A DNA stretch of 22,933 nt from JAPLKX01 sp035530195 (GTDB taxonomy: Bacteria > Hydrogenedentota > Hydrogenedentia > Hydrogenedentales > SLHB01): positions 1 through 22,933 of the forward strand of contig DATKVG010000113.1 of assembly GCA_035530195.1 (NCBI GenBank), written 5' to 3'. Positions 1 through 7,261 of the stretch are shown one piece after another. A model generated the notes under the pieces. It was not told where the DNA came from. It did not search any database and saw nothing but the letters and a program-made list of their open reading frames with translations. The position numbers and the translations under genes were made by a program. The stretch's first letter is position 1, and each line of letters starts with the position of its first letter.

Positions 1-2
1 GG

Positions 3-959
3 TTTGACTGGGCGGCGTGGGATCGATTCGTGGACGCATGCCCCGGCGGGACGTTCTATCACCGGAGCGGCTGGCTCAAAGCGGTGGCGATTGGGCTGGG
101 TCACGACATCCGGCTGCACATCGTGCGGGAAGGCGGCGAAATCCGCACGGGTGCGTTTGTGCGGCGTGCGGCGAAGCTGGGGATCCGCGCGGGCCGGAAA
201 CCGTGGGGGACGGGCTACAATGGCGTGATAGGGGCGTCGGGCGAGGCGGACCGGTTCGCGGACGCGCTGCGCGCGGAGTTGCTGCGCGTCTATCATCAGG
301 TGCGGCTCGTTCAGGCGCCGCCGGATTGCGGCATCGAGGAGTTACAGGCGCCATGGCGCGTCAAGCGGATCAAGACGCCTGTTTTGAACCTGCGCGACAT
401 GGGGAAGCTGTGGGATTCGTTTGACCGGCGGGCGCGGCAGCGTGTGAGGAAGGCGGCGGGGCTCGGGGTGACGGTCGGGGAAAGCACTTGTTTTGGAGAT
501 TTCGCCGAGCTTTACAAGATGACATACGAGCGGCAGGGCCTGCCGATGCCGTTGCCCGCCCGGGCCATCGAGGAGGTTTTGCGGGTGGCGGTGGAGTCGG
601 GCGACGCGCGGTTGTATTTGGCGAGAACGGCGTTGGGAGAACCTGCGGCGGGCCTGTTGGTTGGATTTCGGGGAGCGGGCGCGTGGTTTGTTTTGGCGGC
701 GTCGCATCCGCTGCACCGGAAGACCGATGCGGTGACGTTGCTTTGGTGGCATGCGATGGAACAGTGCGCGGGGCTGGTGGGCGAGATCGATCTGGTTGGT
801 CACGGGGTGGACAGCATTGATCAGTTCAAGAACTCGTTTTCGCCGCGGCTCGTGGACCACTGCGACTGTGAGGCTTACAGCAAGGGCCCTGCGGGGTGGG
901 CGTTGCGCGCGCTGGATCAGCGGCGCCGGCGCGGCCAGGGGCCGGAGATCCAACCGTGA
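3..959 (+). CDS. FemAB/GNAT-like acyl- or aminoacyl-transferase, 5' end outside window
   Basis: The open frame runs in from the left edge. A GTG lies at 30, but the codons before it (FDWAAWDRF) read naturally into the DACPGGTFYHRSGWLKAV stretch, so the true start is probably upstream and the gene is 5'-partial; 318 codons are visible. The opening (W..F......GTFYH..GWL) and the late GVDSIDQFKNSFSP stretch are typical of FemAB-like double-GNAT proteins, some of which sit in exopolysaccharide or PEP-CTERM loci. The basic patch near 425-470 (RRARQRVRKAAGLGV) fits the family. Substrate cannot be told. The stop overlaps the next gene by one base. The next gene is a likely paralog, so the pair probably arose by tandem duplication. 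Family call fairly sure, function open. Confidence 0.75.
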   Translation, partial: FDWAAWDRFVDACPGGTFYHRSGWLKAVAIGLGHDIRLHIVREGGEIRTGAFVRRAAKLGIRAGRKPWGTGYNGVIGASGEADRFADALRAELLRVYHQVRLVQAPPDCGIEELQAPWRVKRIKTPVLNLRDMGKLWDSFDRRARQRVRKAAGLGVTVGESTCFGDFAELYKMTYERQGLPMPLPARAIEEVLRVAVESGDARLYLARTALGEPAAGLLVGFRGAGAWFVLAASHPLHRKTDAVTLLWWHAMEQCAGLVGEIDLVGHGVDSIDQFKNSFSPRLVDHCDCEAYSKGPAGWALRALDQRRRRGQGPEIQP

Positions 960-1945
960 TGGGCATCATTGCGCGGCCGGTGTCGCCCGGGGAGTATCCA
1001 CAATGGAATGATCTGGCGGCCGGGGACAAAGCGGGGACGGTTTACCATGACGCGCGGTGGCTTGGTGCGGTGTCGGAAGCGTCGTGTGATGAATTGGTGC
1101 TGCTGGGTTTTTATTGGGGGGATAGGCTGGTGGGAGGTTTGCCGTTTCAGGTTCGGCGGCGTGCGGGTTTGACGCTGGCGCGGCGTGCGTTTGCGACGCC
1201 GTACTCGGGCCTGCTGCACGCGCCGGGGCTGGATGAAGAAACAAAGGCAGAGCTGTTAAAGGCCGTAGAGGTCGCGGCGGGACAGTACTCGCAGTTTTCG
1301 ATGGTGTTTGCACCGTTTGCCTCGCCGCCGGTTTTTGGGCGGGGCTGGCGGAGTGTGGAGCGGGCAACGTGGCTGATAGGGCTCGAAGACGAGGGAACGA
1401 TGTGGGACGCTCTGGGGCACGCGCTTCAGAAGAAAATCCGGAGAACGGCGCGGCGCGGGGTCCGGGTGACGGACGACGGCGACCCGGAGGCTTTTTACGC
1501 CCTGTACGTGGCGACGTTCGCGCGGCGCGGTCTTCGGCCGCCGTTCAGCCGGGACTCGTTTGCGCGGATGATTGGGCGGCTTGTGGGCGCGGGGGTTGGT
1601 CGGGTTTATGTGGCTTACGCGGGTGGGCGTCCATGTGCGGGGCGGCTGGTGCTGTTTGATCAGCGTCGGGCGTACTGCGCACTATCGGGTTTTGACCCGT
1701 CGCTGGCGCATCTGCGGGCGGGCGATTGCCTGATGTGGGAGGTGATGCGGTCGGTGTCGGCCACGCGGGATCAGATGGATCTTGTTGGCGCAAATTTGTC
1801 GGGCATCAGCGAATACAAACAGAAGTTTCGGGGTGTGCTGAGTCCGTACGTTGAAATGACGCGGTGGAAAACGACGGCCGAGCGCGTGTTGATCGGGTTT
1901 CACCAGTGGGCGACGCGGTCGCGGAGGGGCAGCGCACGTGCGTGA
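959..1945 (+). CDS. FemAB/GNAT-like protein, paralog of the preceding gene
   Basis: 328 aa starting at ATG 959, which shares its A with the TGA of the previous gene; a GTG at 956 is in frame directly before it. The frame is open further upstream, but that stretch overlaps the previous gene and is low-complexity, so it is rejected. The N-terminus (EYPQWNDLAAGDKAGTVYHDARWLGAV) parallels the previous protein. A basic KKIRRTARRGV segment follows at mid-protein, then a YVATFARRGLRPPF stretch, and the C-terminus has LSGISEYKQKFRG where the neighbour has VDSIDQFKNSFS. The likely role is acyl or aminoacyl transfer in cell-envelope or polysaccharide biosynthesis, inferred from family and operon. The 3' end overlaps the glycosyltransferase start by 8 bp, indicating translational coupling. 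Confidence 0.75.
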   Translation: MGIIARPVSPGEYPQWNDLAAGDKAGTVYHDARWLGAVSEASCDELVLLGFYWGDRLVGGLPFQVRRRAGLTLARRAFATPYSGLLHAPGLDEETKAELLKAVEVAAGQYSQFSMVFAPFASPPVFGRGWRSVERATWLIGLEDEGTMWDALGHALQKKIRRTARRGVRVTDDGDPEAFYALYVATFARRGLRPPFSRDSFARMIGRLVGAGVGRVYVAYAGGRPCAGRLVLFDQRRAYCALSGFDPSLAHLRAGDCLMWEVMRSVSATRDQMDLVGANLSGISEYKQKFRGVLSPYVEMTRWKTTAERVLIGFHQWATRSRRGSARA

Positions 1946-3044
1946 ACCTGTTCTATATATCGTCGGCAGTTATCCGTCGACGACGGAGACGTTCATCGAG
2001 AGGGAGATCCGGGGGTTGCGCGAGCGCGGCCTCGAGATCGAGGTTCTCGCTCTGGACAGCCTGGCTGCGGGCGGAATCGCCGCGGGCGCGATGCGGCCGG
2101 GTGTGGTGTTGTCGGCGTTTCGAGATCTGCGCCGGGGCGTGGACAGGTGCGGGATCCGGCGCGCAGTGGGAGCGGCGCTCAGGGGTGCGGCGATCGTGAG
2201 AAACCTGCGGGCGGGTCACATTCACGCGCACTTTCTCGGGCTTCCGGCGACGGTGGCGTACGGCATTTGGCGGATGACGGGCATTCCCTACAGTATTACG
2301 GCGCATGCGCGGGACATTTACGTGGAGAAGACGCCGGAGGTCGTGGCGGCGGGGGCGAAATTCAGGACGACCTGCACGCGGACAGGGTTGTATTTTTTGA
2401 AAGACCGGTATCCGGAGTGTCTGTTCGAGCTTGTGCGCCACGGGGTGGAGGTGAGGGAGGTACCGCGGCGGGCGGAGGGGGAGAAAAGAGAGTTGCAATT
2501 GCTGGGTGTGGGGCGGTTGGTGGAGAAAAAAGGTTTCGGCTACCTGGTGGACGCGTGCGGGTTGTTGCAGAAGCGCGGCGTGCCGTTCCGGTGCAGAATC
2601 GTGGGCGAGGGACCGGGTGAGGCGGGGCTGCGGCAGAAAATCGAGGCGCTGGGACTTGGGGATCGCGTTGAAATCCAGCGGTTCTGCCCGCATCAGCAGA
2701 TGGCCGGCCATTATGCCGGTTCGGACGTGCTGGTTGTGCCGTCGGTCGTGGCGGGGGACGGCGACCGGGACGGCGTGCCGAACGTGATCCTGGAGGCGAT
2801 GGCGGGGGGCGTTCCGGTTGTGGCCACGGGTGCGGGCGGGATCGGCGAAGTGGTGATAGATGGGCTCACGGGGGTGCTTGTAGGGCAACGGGACGGTGCG
2901 GGGATCGCGGCGGCCGTCTCGATGCTGCACGCGGACGTCCAACTGCGGCAACAACTGGCGGCGGCGGCCAGGCGGTTCATTGCCAGAGAGTTTGAACCCT
3001 CGAGGTGGATGGAGAAACTGCAGCAGCTTTTTACGCAGGGGTAG
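1938..3044 (+). CDS. GT4-family glycosyltransferase (group 1, WcaL-like)
   Basis: 368 aa with a GTG start at 1938 inside the end of the preceding gene. The N-terminus YIVGSYPSTTETFIERE is the usual opening of WcaL-type colanic-acid/exopolysaccharide glycosyltransferases. IHAHFLGLPATVAYG lies near residue 100, and LGVGRLVEKKGFGYLVDAC marks the start of the nucleotide-sugar-binding half. The E-x7-E signature is present with Asp in the first place: D278 and E286 in DGVPNVILEAMAGGVPVVAT. This change is common in the subgroup. The GT-B fold, GDP- or UDP-sugar donor and cytoplasmic location follow from the family; the exact sugar is unknown. As the last gene of the overlapping three-gene unit, it points to assembly of a surface glycan. 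It is followed by a 20 bp gap and a convergent gene. Confidence 0.88.
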   Translation: MREPVLYIVGSYPSTTETFIEREIRGLRERGLEIEVLALDSLAAGGIAAGAMRPGVVLSAFRDLRRGVDRCGIRRAVGAALRGAAIVRNLRAGHIHAHFLGLPATVAYGIWRMTGIPYSITAHARDIYVEKTPEVVAAGAKFRTTCTRTGLYFLKDRYPECLFELVRHGVEVREVPRRAEGEKRELQLLGVGRLVEKKGFGYLVDACGLLQKRGVPFRCRIVGEGPGEAGLRQKIEALGLGDRVEIQRFCPHQQMAGHYAGSDVLVVPSVVAGDGDRDGVPNVILEAMAGGVPVVATGAGGIGEVVIDGLTGVLVGQRDGAGIAAAVSMLHADVQLRQQLAAAARRFIAREFEPSRWMEKLQQLFTQG

Positions 3045-3064
3045 ATTCGGACGTAAGAAGCGGG

Positions 3065-3631
3065 TCAGACGGGCCGGCGGTAGGTGGTGGTTTCGGTGAC
3101 GATGAAGTCCATGGGGACGTCGTGGGTATCGTTGTCGATGTGGGTGACGATTTGGATGTCGTAGGCGAGCGCGATGATGGGGCCGCCGTAGGTGGCGAGG
3201 AACCGGTCGAAATAGCCGCCGCCGTACCCGATGCGCCAGCCGTCCACGCTGAACACGACGCCGGGCACCACGACGACGGAATCGGCGGGCGGTTTTGAGA
3301 TGCGGCGGGCGTCGGGGCGTGGCTCGAGAATGCCGAATCGGCCCGGCTCGAGGTCGGCCATGTCGTGCAGGCGCGACCACAGGAGTTTTCCGGCGGGTTC
3401 GGCCACGGGCACGAGAACGGGGTAGATGTGCTTGAGGAGGCTGCGAATCAGGGGTATTGTGTCGACTTCGTTGTCTTTGGATGCGACGTAGATGAGAAAC
3501 CCTCTTGCGGCGGCAAAGGCGGGCAGGCGGCGCAGCCTGGCGACGATTTCGGCGCTGCGTGCCTCCGCGTCGGCGGGTTCGAGCGCCCTGCGGAGTTCGA
3601 GATATTTGGCGCGAAGTTCGGCTTTGAGCAT
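3065..3631 (-). CDS. 5-formyltetrahydrofolate cyclo-ligase (MTHFS)
   Basis: 188 aa, the usual family length. It converts 5-formyl-THF to 5,10-methenyl-THF using ATP, in the cytoplasm. The N-terminus has the basic KAELRAKYLELRRAL helix, the middle has ILEPRPDARRI and VVVPGVVFSVDGWRIG, and the family signature GYGGGYFDRF lies near residues 134-143. The ATG at 3631 is preferred because the protein then starts exactly like other members. The gene is convergent with the glycosyltransferase and divergent from the purine genes; folate one-carbon supply and purine synthesis are functionally linked, so shared control from the 122 bp intergenic region is plausible but not shown. No oddities seen. Members are usually annotated ygfA, fau or MTHFS. 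Confidence 0.93.
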   Translation of the reverse strand: MLKAELRAKYLELRRALEPADAEARSAEIVARLRRLPAFAAARGFLIYVASKDNEVDTIPLIRSLLKHIYPVLVPVAEPAGKLLWSRLHDMADLEPGRFGILEPRPDARRISKPPADSVVVVPGVVFSVDGWRIGYGGGYFDRFLATYGGPIIALAYDIQIVTHIDNDTHDVPMDFIVTETTTYRRPV

Positions 3632-3640
3632 CTCAGAAGT

Positions 3641-3669
3641 AAGGTATCAGGGCTTGGGGCGGCGGTCAA
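3641..3669 (-). promoter_or_regulatory. Candidate sigma70-type promoter for the cyclo-ligase gene
   Basis: On the minus strand TTGACC (3669-3664) and TACCTT (3646-3641) are separated by exactly 17 bp. The -10 hexamer ends only 9 bp before the ATG at 3631, so a transcript from here would have almost no leader. The -35 matches 5 of 6 consensus bases and the -10 only 3 of 6, so this is a modest candidate. Confidence 0.35.
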
Positions 3670-3686
3670 GCGGGTGCCTACTAGAC

Positions 3687-3715
3687 TCGACACGGGGTGC
3701 TGAATCGGCTATGAT
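3687..3715 (+). promoter_or_regulatory. Candidate sigma70-type promoter for the IMP cyclohydrolase-purD unit
   Basis: TCGACA (3687-3692) and TATGAT (3710-3715) are separated by 17 bp; each hexamer matches the consensus at five of six positions. It lies 38 bp upstream of the ATG at 3754, leaving room for the ribosome-binding site GGGAGG at 3741-3746. No PurR-type operator was recognised. Confidence 0.5.
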
Positions 3716-3753
3716 GTCGCATCCTGAAGCTTGCGACTACGGGAGGCCATGCC

Positions 3754-4359
3754 ATGGCAAGAGCCGGACGGGCGGTCTTGAGTTGCTACGACACGACGGG
3801 GCTGGTGGAACTGGCGGGTCTGCTGCGCGAATACGAGTATGAACTGATTTGCACGACGGGTACGCAGCGCGCGCTCGAGGAGGCGGGCATCGAGGCGACG
3901 GGGGTCGGCGATTTTACGGGGGTCGAGGAGATGCTGGACGGGCGGGTAAAATCGCTGCATCCAAAAGTTCACGCGGGATTGCTGGGGGTGCGCGACAACA
4001 AGCTGCACATCGAGCAGATGCAGGTGCACGAATACCGTTGGATAGATTTTATCGCGGTGAACCTTCACCCGATCGAGGCGCTGGCGCGCAAGCCGGGGGT
4101 GACGGTCGAGGAGGTGCTCGAGCAGATCGACGTTGGGGGTATGGCGATGGTGCGGTCGGCGGCGAAGAATTTCCGCTATGTGACGGTGGTGGTGAACCCG
4201 GCGCGGTACAAGACCATCATGCACGAGATGCGGGCGCACGACGGCGACGTGTCGTTTGCAACGCGATACCGGCTGGCGCAGGAGGCGTTCGAGTGCACGG
4301 CGGAGTACGACCGGTTTCTGGCGGAGTACCTGCGCCGGATGGAACCGCGGGAGGAGTAG
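3754..4359 (+). CDS. Stand-alone IMP cyclohydrolase domain (N-terminal half of PurH)
   Basis: 201 aa, against about 520 aa for bifunctional PurH: only the MGS-like cyclohydrolase domain is present and the AICAR transformylase domain is absent. The family reaction closes FAICAR to IMP, the last step of de novo purine synthesis. DGRVKSLHPKVHAG, EQIDVGGMAMVRSAAKN and ICTTGTQRALEEAG are recognisable. Against human ATIC, remembered and aligned by eye, Lys66, Asp125 and Lys137 are kept (K66, D126, K138), but Tyr104 is His105 and the SDKTG loop reads YDTTG. The ATG at 3754 has GGGAGG 7 bp upstream. An out-of-frame ATG lies at 3749. purD follows after three bases, supporting a purine role. The transformylase must be elsewhere in the genome (inference). 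Confidence 0.87.
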   Translation: MARAGRAVLSCYDTTGLVELAGLLREYEYELICTTGTQRALEEAGIEATGVGDFTGVEEMLDGRVKSLHPKVHAGLLGVRDNKLHIEQMQVHEYRWIDFIAVNLHPIEALARKPGVTVEEVLEQIDVGGMAMVRSAAKNFRYVTVVVNPARYKTIMHEMRAHDGDVSFATRYRLAQEAFECTAEYDRFLAEYLRRMEPREE

Positions 4360-4362
4360 TCG

Positions 4363-5643
4363 GTGAACGTATTGGTAATCGGCGGCGGTGGGCGTGAGCA
4401 CGCGCTGGTTTGGAAACTGGCGCAAAGCCCGCTGGTGCAAGCCATCTACTGCGCGCCGGGCAACCCGGGGATAGGCCGGCTGGCGGAGTGCGTCAAGCTG
4501 AACCCGCGGGATTTCGAGGGTTTGGCTCGGTTTGCGCGCGAAAAAAGCGTGGACCTGACCGTCATCGGGCCGGAAGACCCCCTGACCGCGGGCATCGCGG
4601 ACCACTTTGCGTCTGCCGGCCTTCGTGTGTTTGGCCCGTCGGCATCGGCGGCGCGGCTCGAGGGAAGCAAGTCATTCGCGAAGTCGTTCATGAAGCGTCA
4701 CGGTGTTCCGACGGCGGATTACGCCGAGTTTGGCAGGGCCGATGCGGCGGTGGCGTATGTGCGGGAGAGGGGCGCGCCGATTGTGGTGAAAGCGGACGGT
4801 CTTGCGGCGGGAAAAGGCGTGACGGTGGCGCGGGACGTGGCGGAAGCGGAGGCGGCCATACGCGAGGCGATGGTGGATCGGGTGTTCGGCGATGCGGGGT
4901 CGCGGGTGGTGATCGAGGAGTGTATGGAAGGCGAGGAGGCGTCGGTGCTGGCGTTTTGCGATGGCAAGACGTTTGCCCCGATGGCGCCGAGCCAGGATCA
5001 CAAGCCGGCATTTGACGGCGATACGGGGCCGAACACGGGCGGGATGGGGGCGTATGCGCCGGCGCCGGTGGCGACGGCGGAGGTGATGGAGGAAGTGGCG
5101 CGGACGGTGCTGGGGCCGATTGTCGAGGGAATGGCGGAGGAAGGCGCGCCGTACCGGGGCGTTTTATATGCGGGGCTGATGATCGGGCGCAAGGGGGCGA
5201 GGGTGGTCGAGATCAACTGCCGGTTCGGCGACCCGGAGACCCAGGTGGTGCTGCCCCTGATGACGACGGACATCGTGCCGGTCATGCTGGCCTGCTGCGA
5301 AGGGACGCTTGACCGGATCCAAATCGACTGGAGCACGGGGGCGTGCGTGTCGGTGGTGATGGCGTCGGGCGGGTACCCGAAAGAGTACGAGAAGGGGAAG
5401 GTAATCCACGGCATCAGGCAAGCCGAGGAGGAAGAAGGCGTGGTGGTATTTCACGCGGGAACGGCGGAACGGGACGGGCAATTGGTTACGAATGGGGGGC
5501 GGGTGTTGGACGTGACGGCGACGGGGCCGGACATCGCCTCGACGATCGACAAGGCGTACCGGGGCGTGAGGCGCATATCATTCGAGGAGGTGCATTTCCG
5601 CACGGATATCGGGAAGAAGGCCATTCACCGGCCTTTGAAATAA
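4363..5643 (+). CDS. purD: Phosphoribosylamine-glycine ligase (GARS)
   Basis: 426 aa, standard length for monofunctional PurD. It joins phosphoribosylamine and glycine with ATP to give GAR, the second step of purine synthesis, in the cytoplasm. The sequence shows the N-terminal GGGGREHALVWKL, the ATP-grasp lid (VVKADGLAAGKGV), QDHKPAFDGDTGPNTGGMG, and the metal and phosphate site NCRFGDPETQ, all intact. The GTG at 4363 is used because it begins exactly at the canonical MNVLVIGGGGREHA; it is preceded by the GGGAGGAG that ends the upstream gene, and sits 3 bp after that gene's stop, so the two are co-transcribed. There is no PurM or PurN fusion. Confidence 0.96.
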   Translation: MNVLVIGGGGREHALVWKLAQSPLVQAIYCAPGNPGIGRLAECVKLNPRDFEGLARFAREKSVDLTVIGPEDPLTAGIADHFASAGLRVFGPSASAARLEGSKSFAKSFMKRHGVPTADYAEFGRADAAVAYVRERGAPIVVKADGLAAGKGVTVARDVAEAEAAIREAMVDRVFGDAGSRVVIEECMEGEEASVLAFCDGKTFAPMAPSQDHKPAFDGDTGPNTGGMGAYAPAPVATAEVMEEVARTVLGPIVEGMAEEGAPYRGVLYAGLMIGRKGARVVEINCRFGDPETQVVLPLMTTDIVPVMLACCEGTLDRIQIDWSTGACVSVVMASGGYPKEYEKGKVIHGIRQAEEEEGVVVFHAGTAERDGQLVTNGGRVLDVTATGPDIASTIDKAYRGVRRISFEEVHFRTDIGKKAIHRPLK

Positions 5644-5681
5644 GGGCCAATTCAGCGTCGCGACGGTCTGTCACAACGGTC

Positions 5682-5711
5682 TTGATTGGTTATGTGGGGA
5701 TCGACTAGAGT
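5682..5711 (+). promoter_or_regulatory. Candidate promoter with little or no leader, for the membrane protein gene
   Basis: TTGATT (5682-5687) and TAGAGT (5706-5711) are 18 bp apart. The -10 ends 7 bp before the ATG at 5719, so transcription from here would begin at or next to the start codon. The matches to consensus are partial (4 of 6 each). Confidence 0.3.
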
Positions 5712-5718
5712 ACGGGGC

Positions 5719-7074
5719 ATGAAAAACGAAAAGACGACCGATTTGATGCATGACTTGGTGCTGCCGACGGTGCTTTTTGCGTCGCTGGGCGCGATGACGT
5801 GGGCGATCCGCGGGTGCTCGGGGTTTGGCGGTTCGGCGGGCTGCCTTTTTGCGGGTGTGCTTTGGGGCGCGGCGTGGTGGTTTATTGCGCGTGAACCGGG
5901 CGGCGAGCAGTCGCGCCGGTACGCGTCGGGTTGGATCATTCTGGCGCTGGCGTTCGGCATTGGCATTTCGGGGATGCGCGGGTGGATGCAGTGGCCGGCG
6001 TTTTTCGACGGGCGGCTGCAGACGAACTACGCGGCGGGCGAGTATGTGCCGATCTCGCGCGCATACGGGTTTTTGTGGCTGTTTATCGCGGGTGTGCCGT
6101 GGGCGGGTATCGGGGCGTGTATGCTGGCGTGGTGCGGTTCGCACCGGCGGACGTCGTGGTGGCAGTGGATCATGCGGATAGGCTGCGGCGTGGCGGGGTA
6201 TTTCGTGGCGTTGTGGCTGTTCAAGGCGCTGCCGCAGGTGTTCCTGCCGCTGTATTCGTCGATGGCGGAGCGGTACCAGGATTGGGGGGCCAACCCGAAC
6301 CTGCGCCGCCTGATCAACGACAATCGGGCGGCGATTACGCATCTCGGCGTGTACCTGGGCTTCCTCGGGTTTGAAATCGGCCGCAGAGACTGGCGCAACG
6401 TGACGCTGATCACTACGGTGGGCCTGCTGAACGGGCTTGGCTGGGCGGCGCTCCAGAACTGGAAATGGGCGCCGGGCGTGTGGCCGGGCGTCAACTTCAA
6501 CTGGTGGAGATGCTGGGAATCGTCGGGCGGGATCAGCATTGGGATCGCGTACGGCGTGGCGTACTTTTTGGTGAACCGGCGCGTGTCGGACGTCGAGCGT
6601 GCGAAGCTGGGCGACCTCTTGAGAAACCAGCGGCCCAATCTCGAGCGGTTCGCCGTATACCTGGCGCTCGTCGTCGGGCTCGGCATGTCGATCAAGAACG
6701 GGCTCAAAGGCTGGGCCAACATTTACATCGGCAACGAGAACTACTGGGACAACATCTTCTGGAATATAGCGTGGCCGCTGATGCTGCTCTGGTTGATCGT
6801 GCTCGTTGTCAGAATCAGAAAGACAATGCTCCCGAAAGGCTACCCGGGGGACGTGTTCCCGCGCGCGGCGCTGCTGATGTGGGTGGTGCTGATCACGCAC
6901 AACGCGATTGCGCAACTCGTGACGGCCTCGTTGGGAAATTGGGTTGAACTGTCGTTCAGCGTTTACTACCTCATCCTGTTTGTTATTTCCGGTTTTATCA
7001 TCGCCCACTACCATTCGATGAAGAAAAAGGCGGCGGGGGATGTGCCCAACCTCGAGGCGGCTCTCGGGGGGTGA
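5719..7074 (+). CDS. Polytopic inner-membrane protein of unknown function
   Basis: 451 aa from ATG 5719 (MKNEKTTDLMHDLVLPT). An in-frame ATG at 5686 would add 11 unconvincing residues and lies inside the candidate -35 box. Eleven or twelve hydrophobic segments can be seen, the first near residues 13-29, the last near 410-432, ending in a basic SMKKKAAGD tail. Loops are rich in Trp, Asn and Gly, for example RGWMQWPAFFDG, QNWKWAPGVWPGVNFNWW and GNENYWDNIFWN. These resemble conserved polar-aromatic loops of a transporter or membrane enzyme rather than a simple anchor. I do not recognise the family and assign no function. It stands alone between purD and the secreted beta-helix gene, with its own candidate promoter. 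Confidence 0.8.
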   Translation: MKNEKTTDLMHDLVLPTVLFASLGAMTWAIRGCSGFGGSAGCLFAGVLWGAAWWFIAREPGGEQSRRYASGWIILALAFGIGISGMRGWMQWPAFFDGRLQTNYAAGEYVPISRAYGFLWLFIAGVPWAGIGACMLAWCGSHRRTSWWQWIMRIGCGVAGYFVALWLFKALPQVFLPLYSSMAERYQDWGANPNLRRLINDNRAAITHLGVYLGFLGFEIGRRDWRNVTLITTVGLLNGLGWAALQNWKWAPGVWPGVNFNWWRCWESSGGISIGIAYGVAYFLVNRRVSDVERAKLGDLLRNQRPNLERFAVYLALVVGLGMSIKNGLKGWANIYIGNENYWDNIFWNIAWPLMLLWLIVLVVRIRKTMLPKGYPGDVFPRAALLMWVVLITHNAIAQLVTASLGNWVELSFSVYYLILFVISGFIIAHYHSMKKKAAGDVPNLEAALGG

Positions 7075-7211
7075 AGATTGCGGATTGCGGGGCGGCGGCC
7101 GCTCTGCGAGATTGAGTGGATACGGGCTTTCGGTTGTCTCGATACTTAAAAAGAGACTCATTGCTGTTTGTTTGACAAAAGGGTGGAAAAACAAACCGCT
7201 TGCTTTTGTAA

Positions 7212-7217
7212 TATAAT
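7212..7217 (+). promoter_or_regulatory. Perfect TATAAT -10 box upstream of the secreted beta-helix gene
   Basis: TATAAT at 7212-7217 lies 45 bp before the ATG at 7262 in an AT-rich patch that stands out from its surroundings. No good -35 sits 16-18 bp upstream. A perfect TTGACA at 7172-7177 is 34 bp away and has no -10 at the right spacing, so either the -10 is used with an activator or two overlapping promoters exist. A 5 bp inverted repeat (GTCTC...GAGAC) occurs near 7138-7157. The rest of 7075-7261 shows only a tandem GATTGCG pair just after the preceding stop. Confidence 0.5.
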
Positions 7218-7261
7218 GGACTTAACGCAGTTCTGGGCTGAGTAACTTGGGGAGACTGATA

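Noticed and set aside
896..958. Upstream extension of the second FemAB-like gene
   Set aside because: The extra 21 residues overlap the preceding gene and are a low-complexity Ala/Gly/Pro string; the ATG at 959 fits the overlapping-operon pattern.
1953..3380. 475-codon minus-strand open frame
   Set aside because: Antisense to the glycosyltransferase and overlapping the cyclo-ligase gene; Arg/Pro/His-rich shadow.
3754..4359. IMP cyclohydrolase considered as a frameshifted or truncated PurH pseudogene
   Set aside because: The frame ends cleanly after the domain's last helix, purD begins 3 bp later, and no transformylase-like sequence appears in any frame downstream.
7172..7177. Perfect TTGACA taken as the -35 of the beta-helix gene promoter
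   Set aside because: No -10 lies 16-18 bp downstream and the perfect TATAAT is 34 bp away, too far for a normal pair.
5671..7194. 507-codon minus-strand open frame
   Set aside because: Antisense to the polytopic membrane protein; the translation is an Arg/Pro/His/Gln-rich string with no domain.
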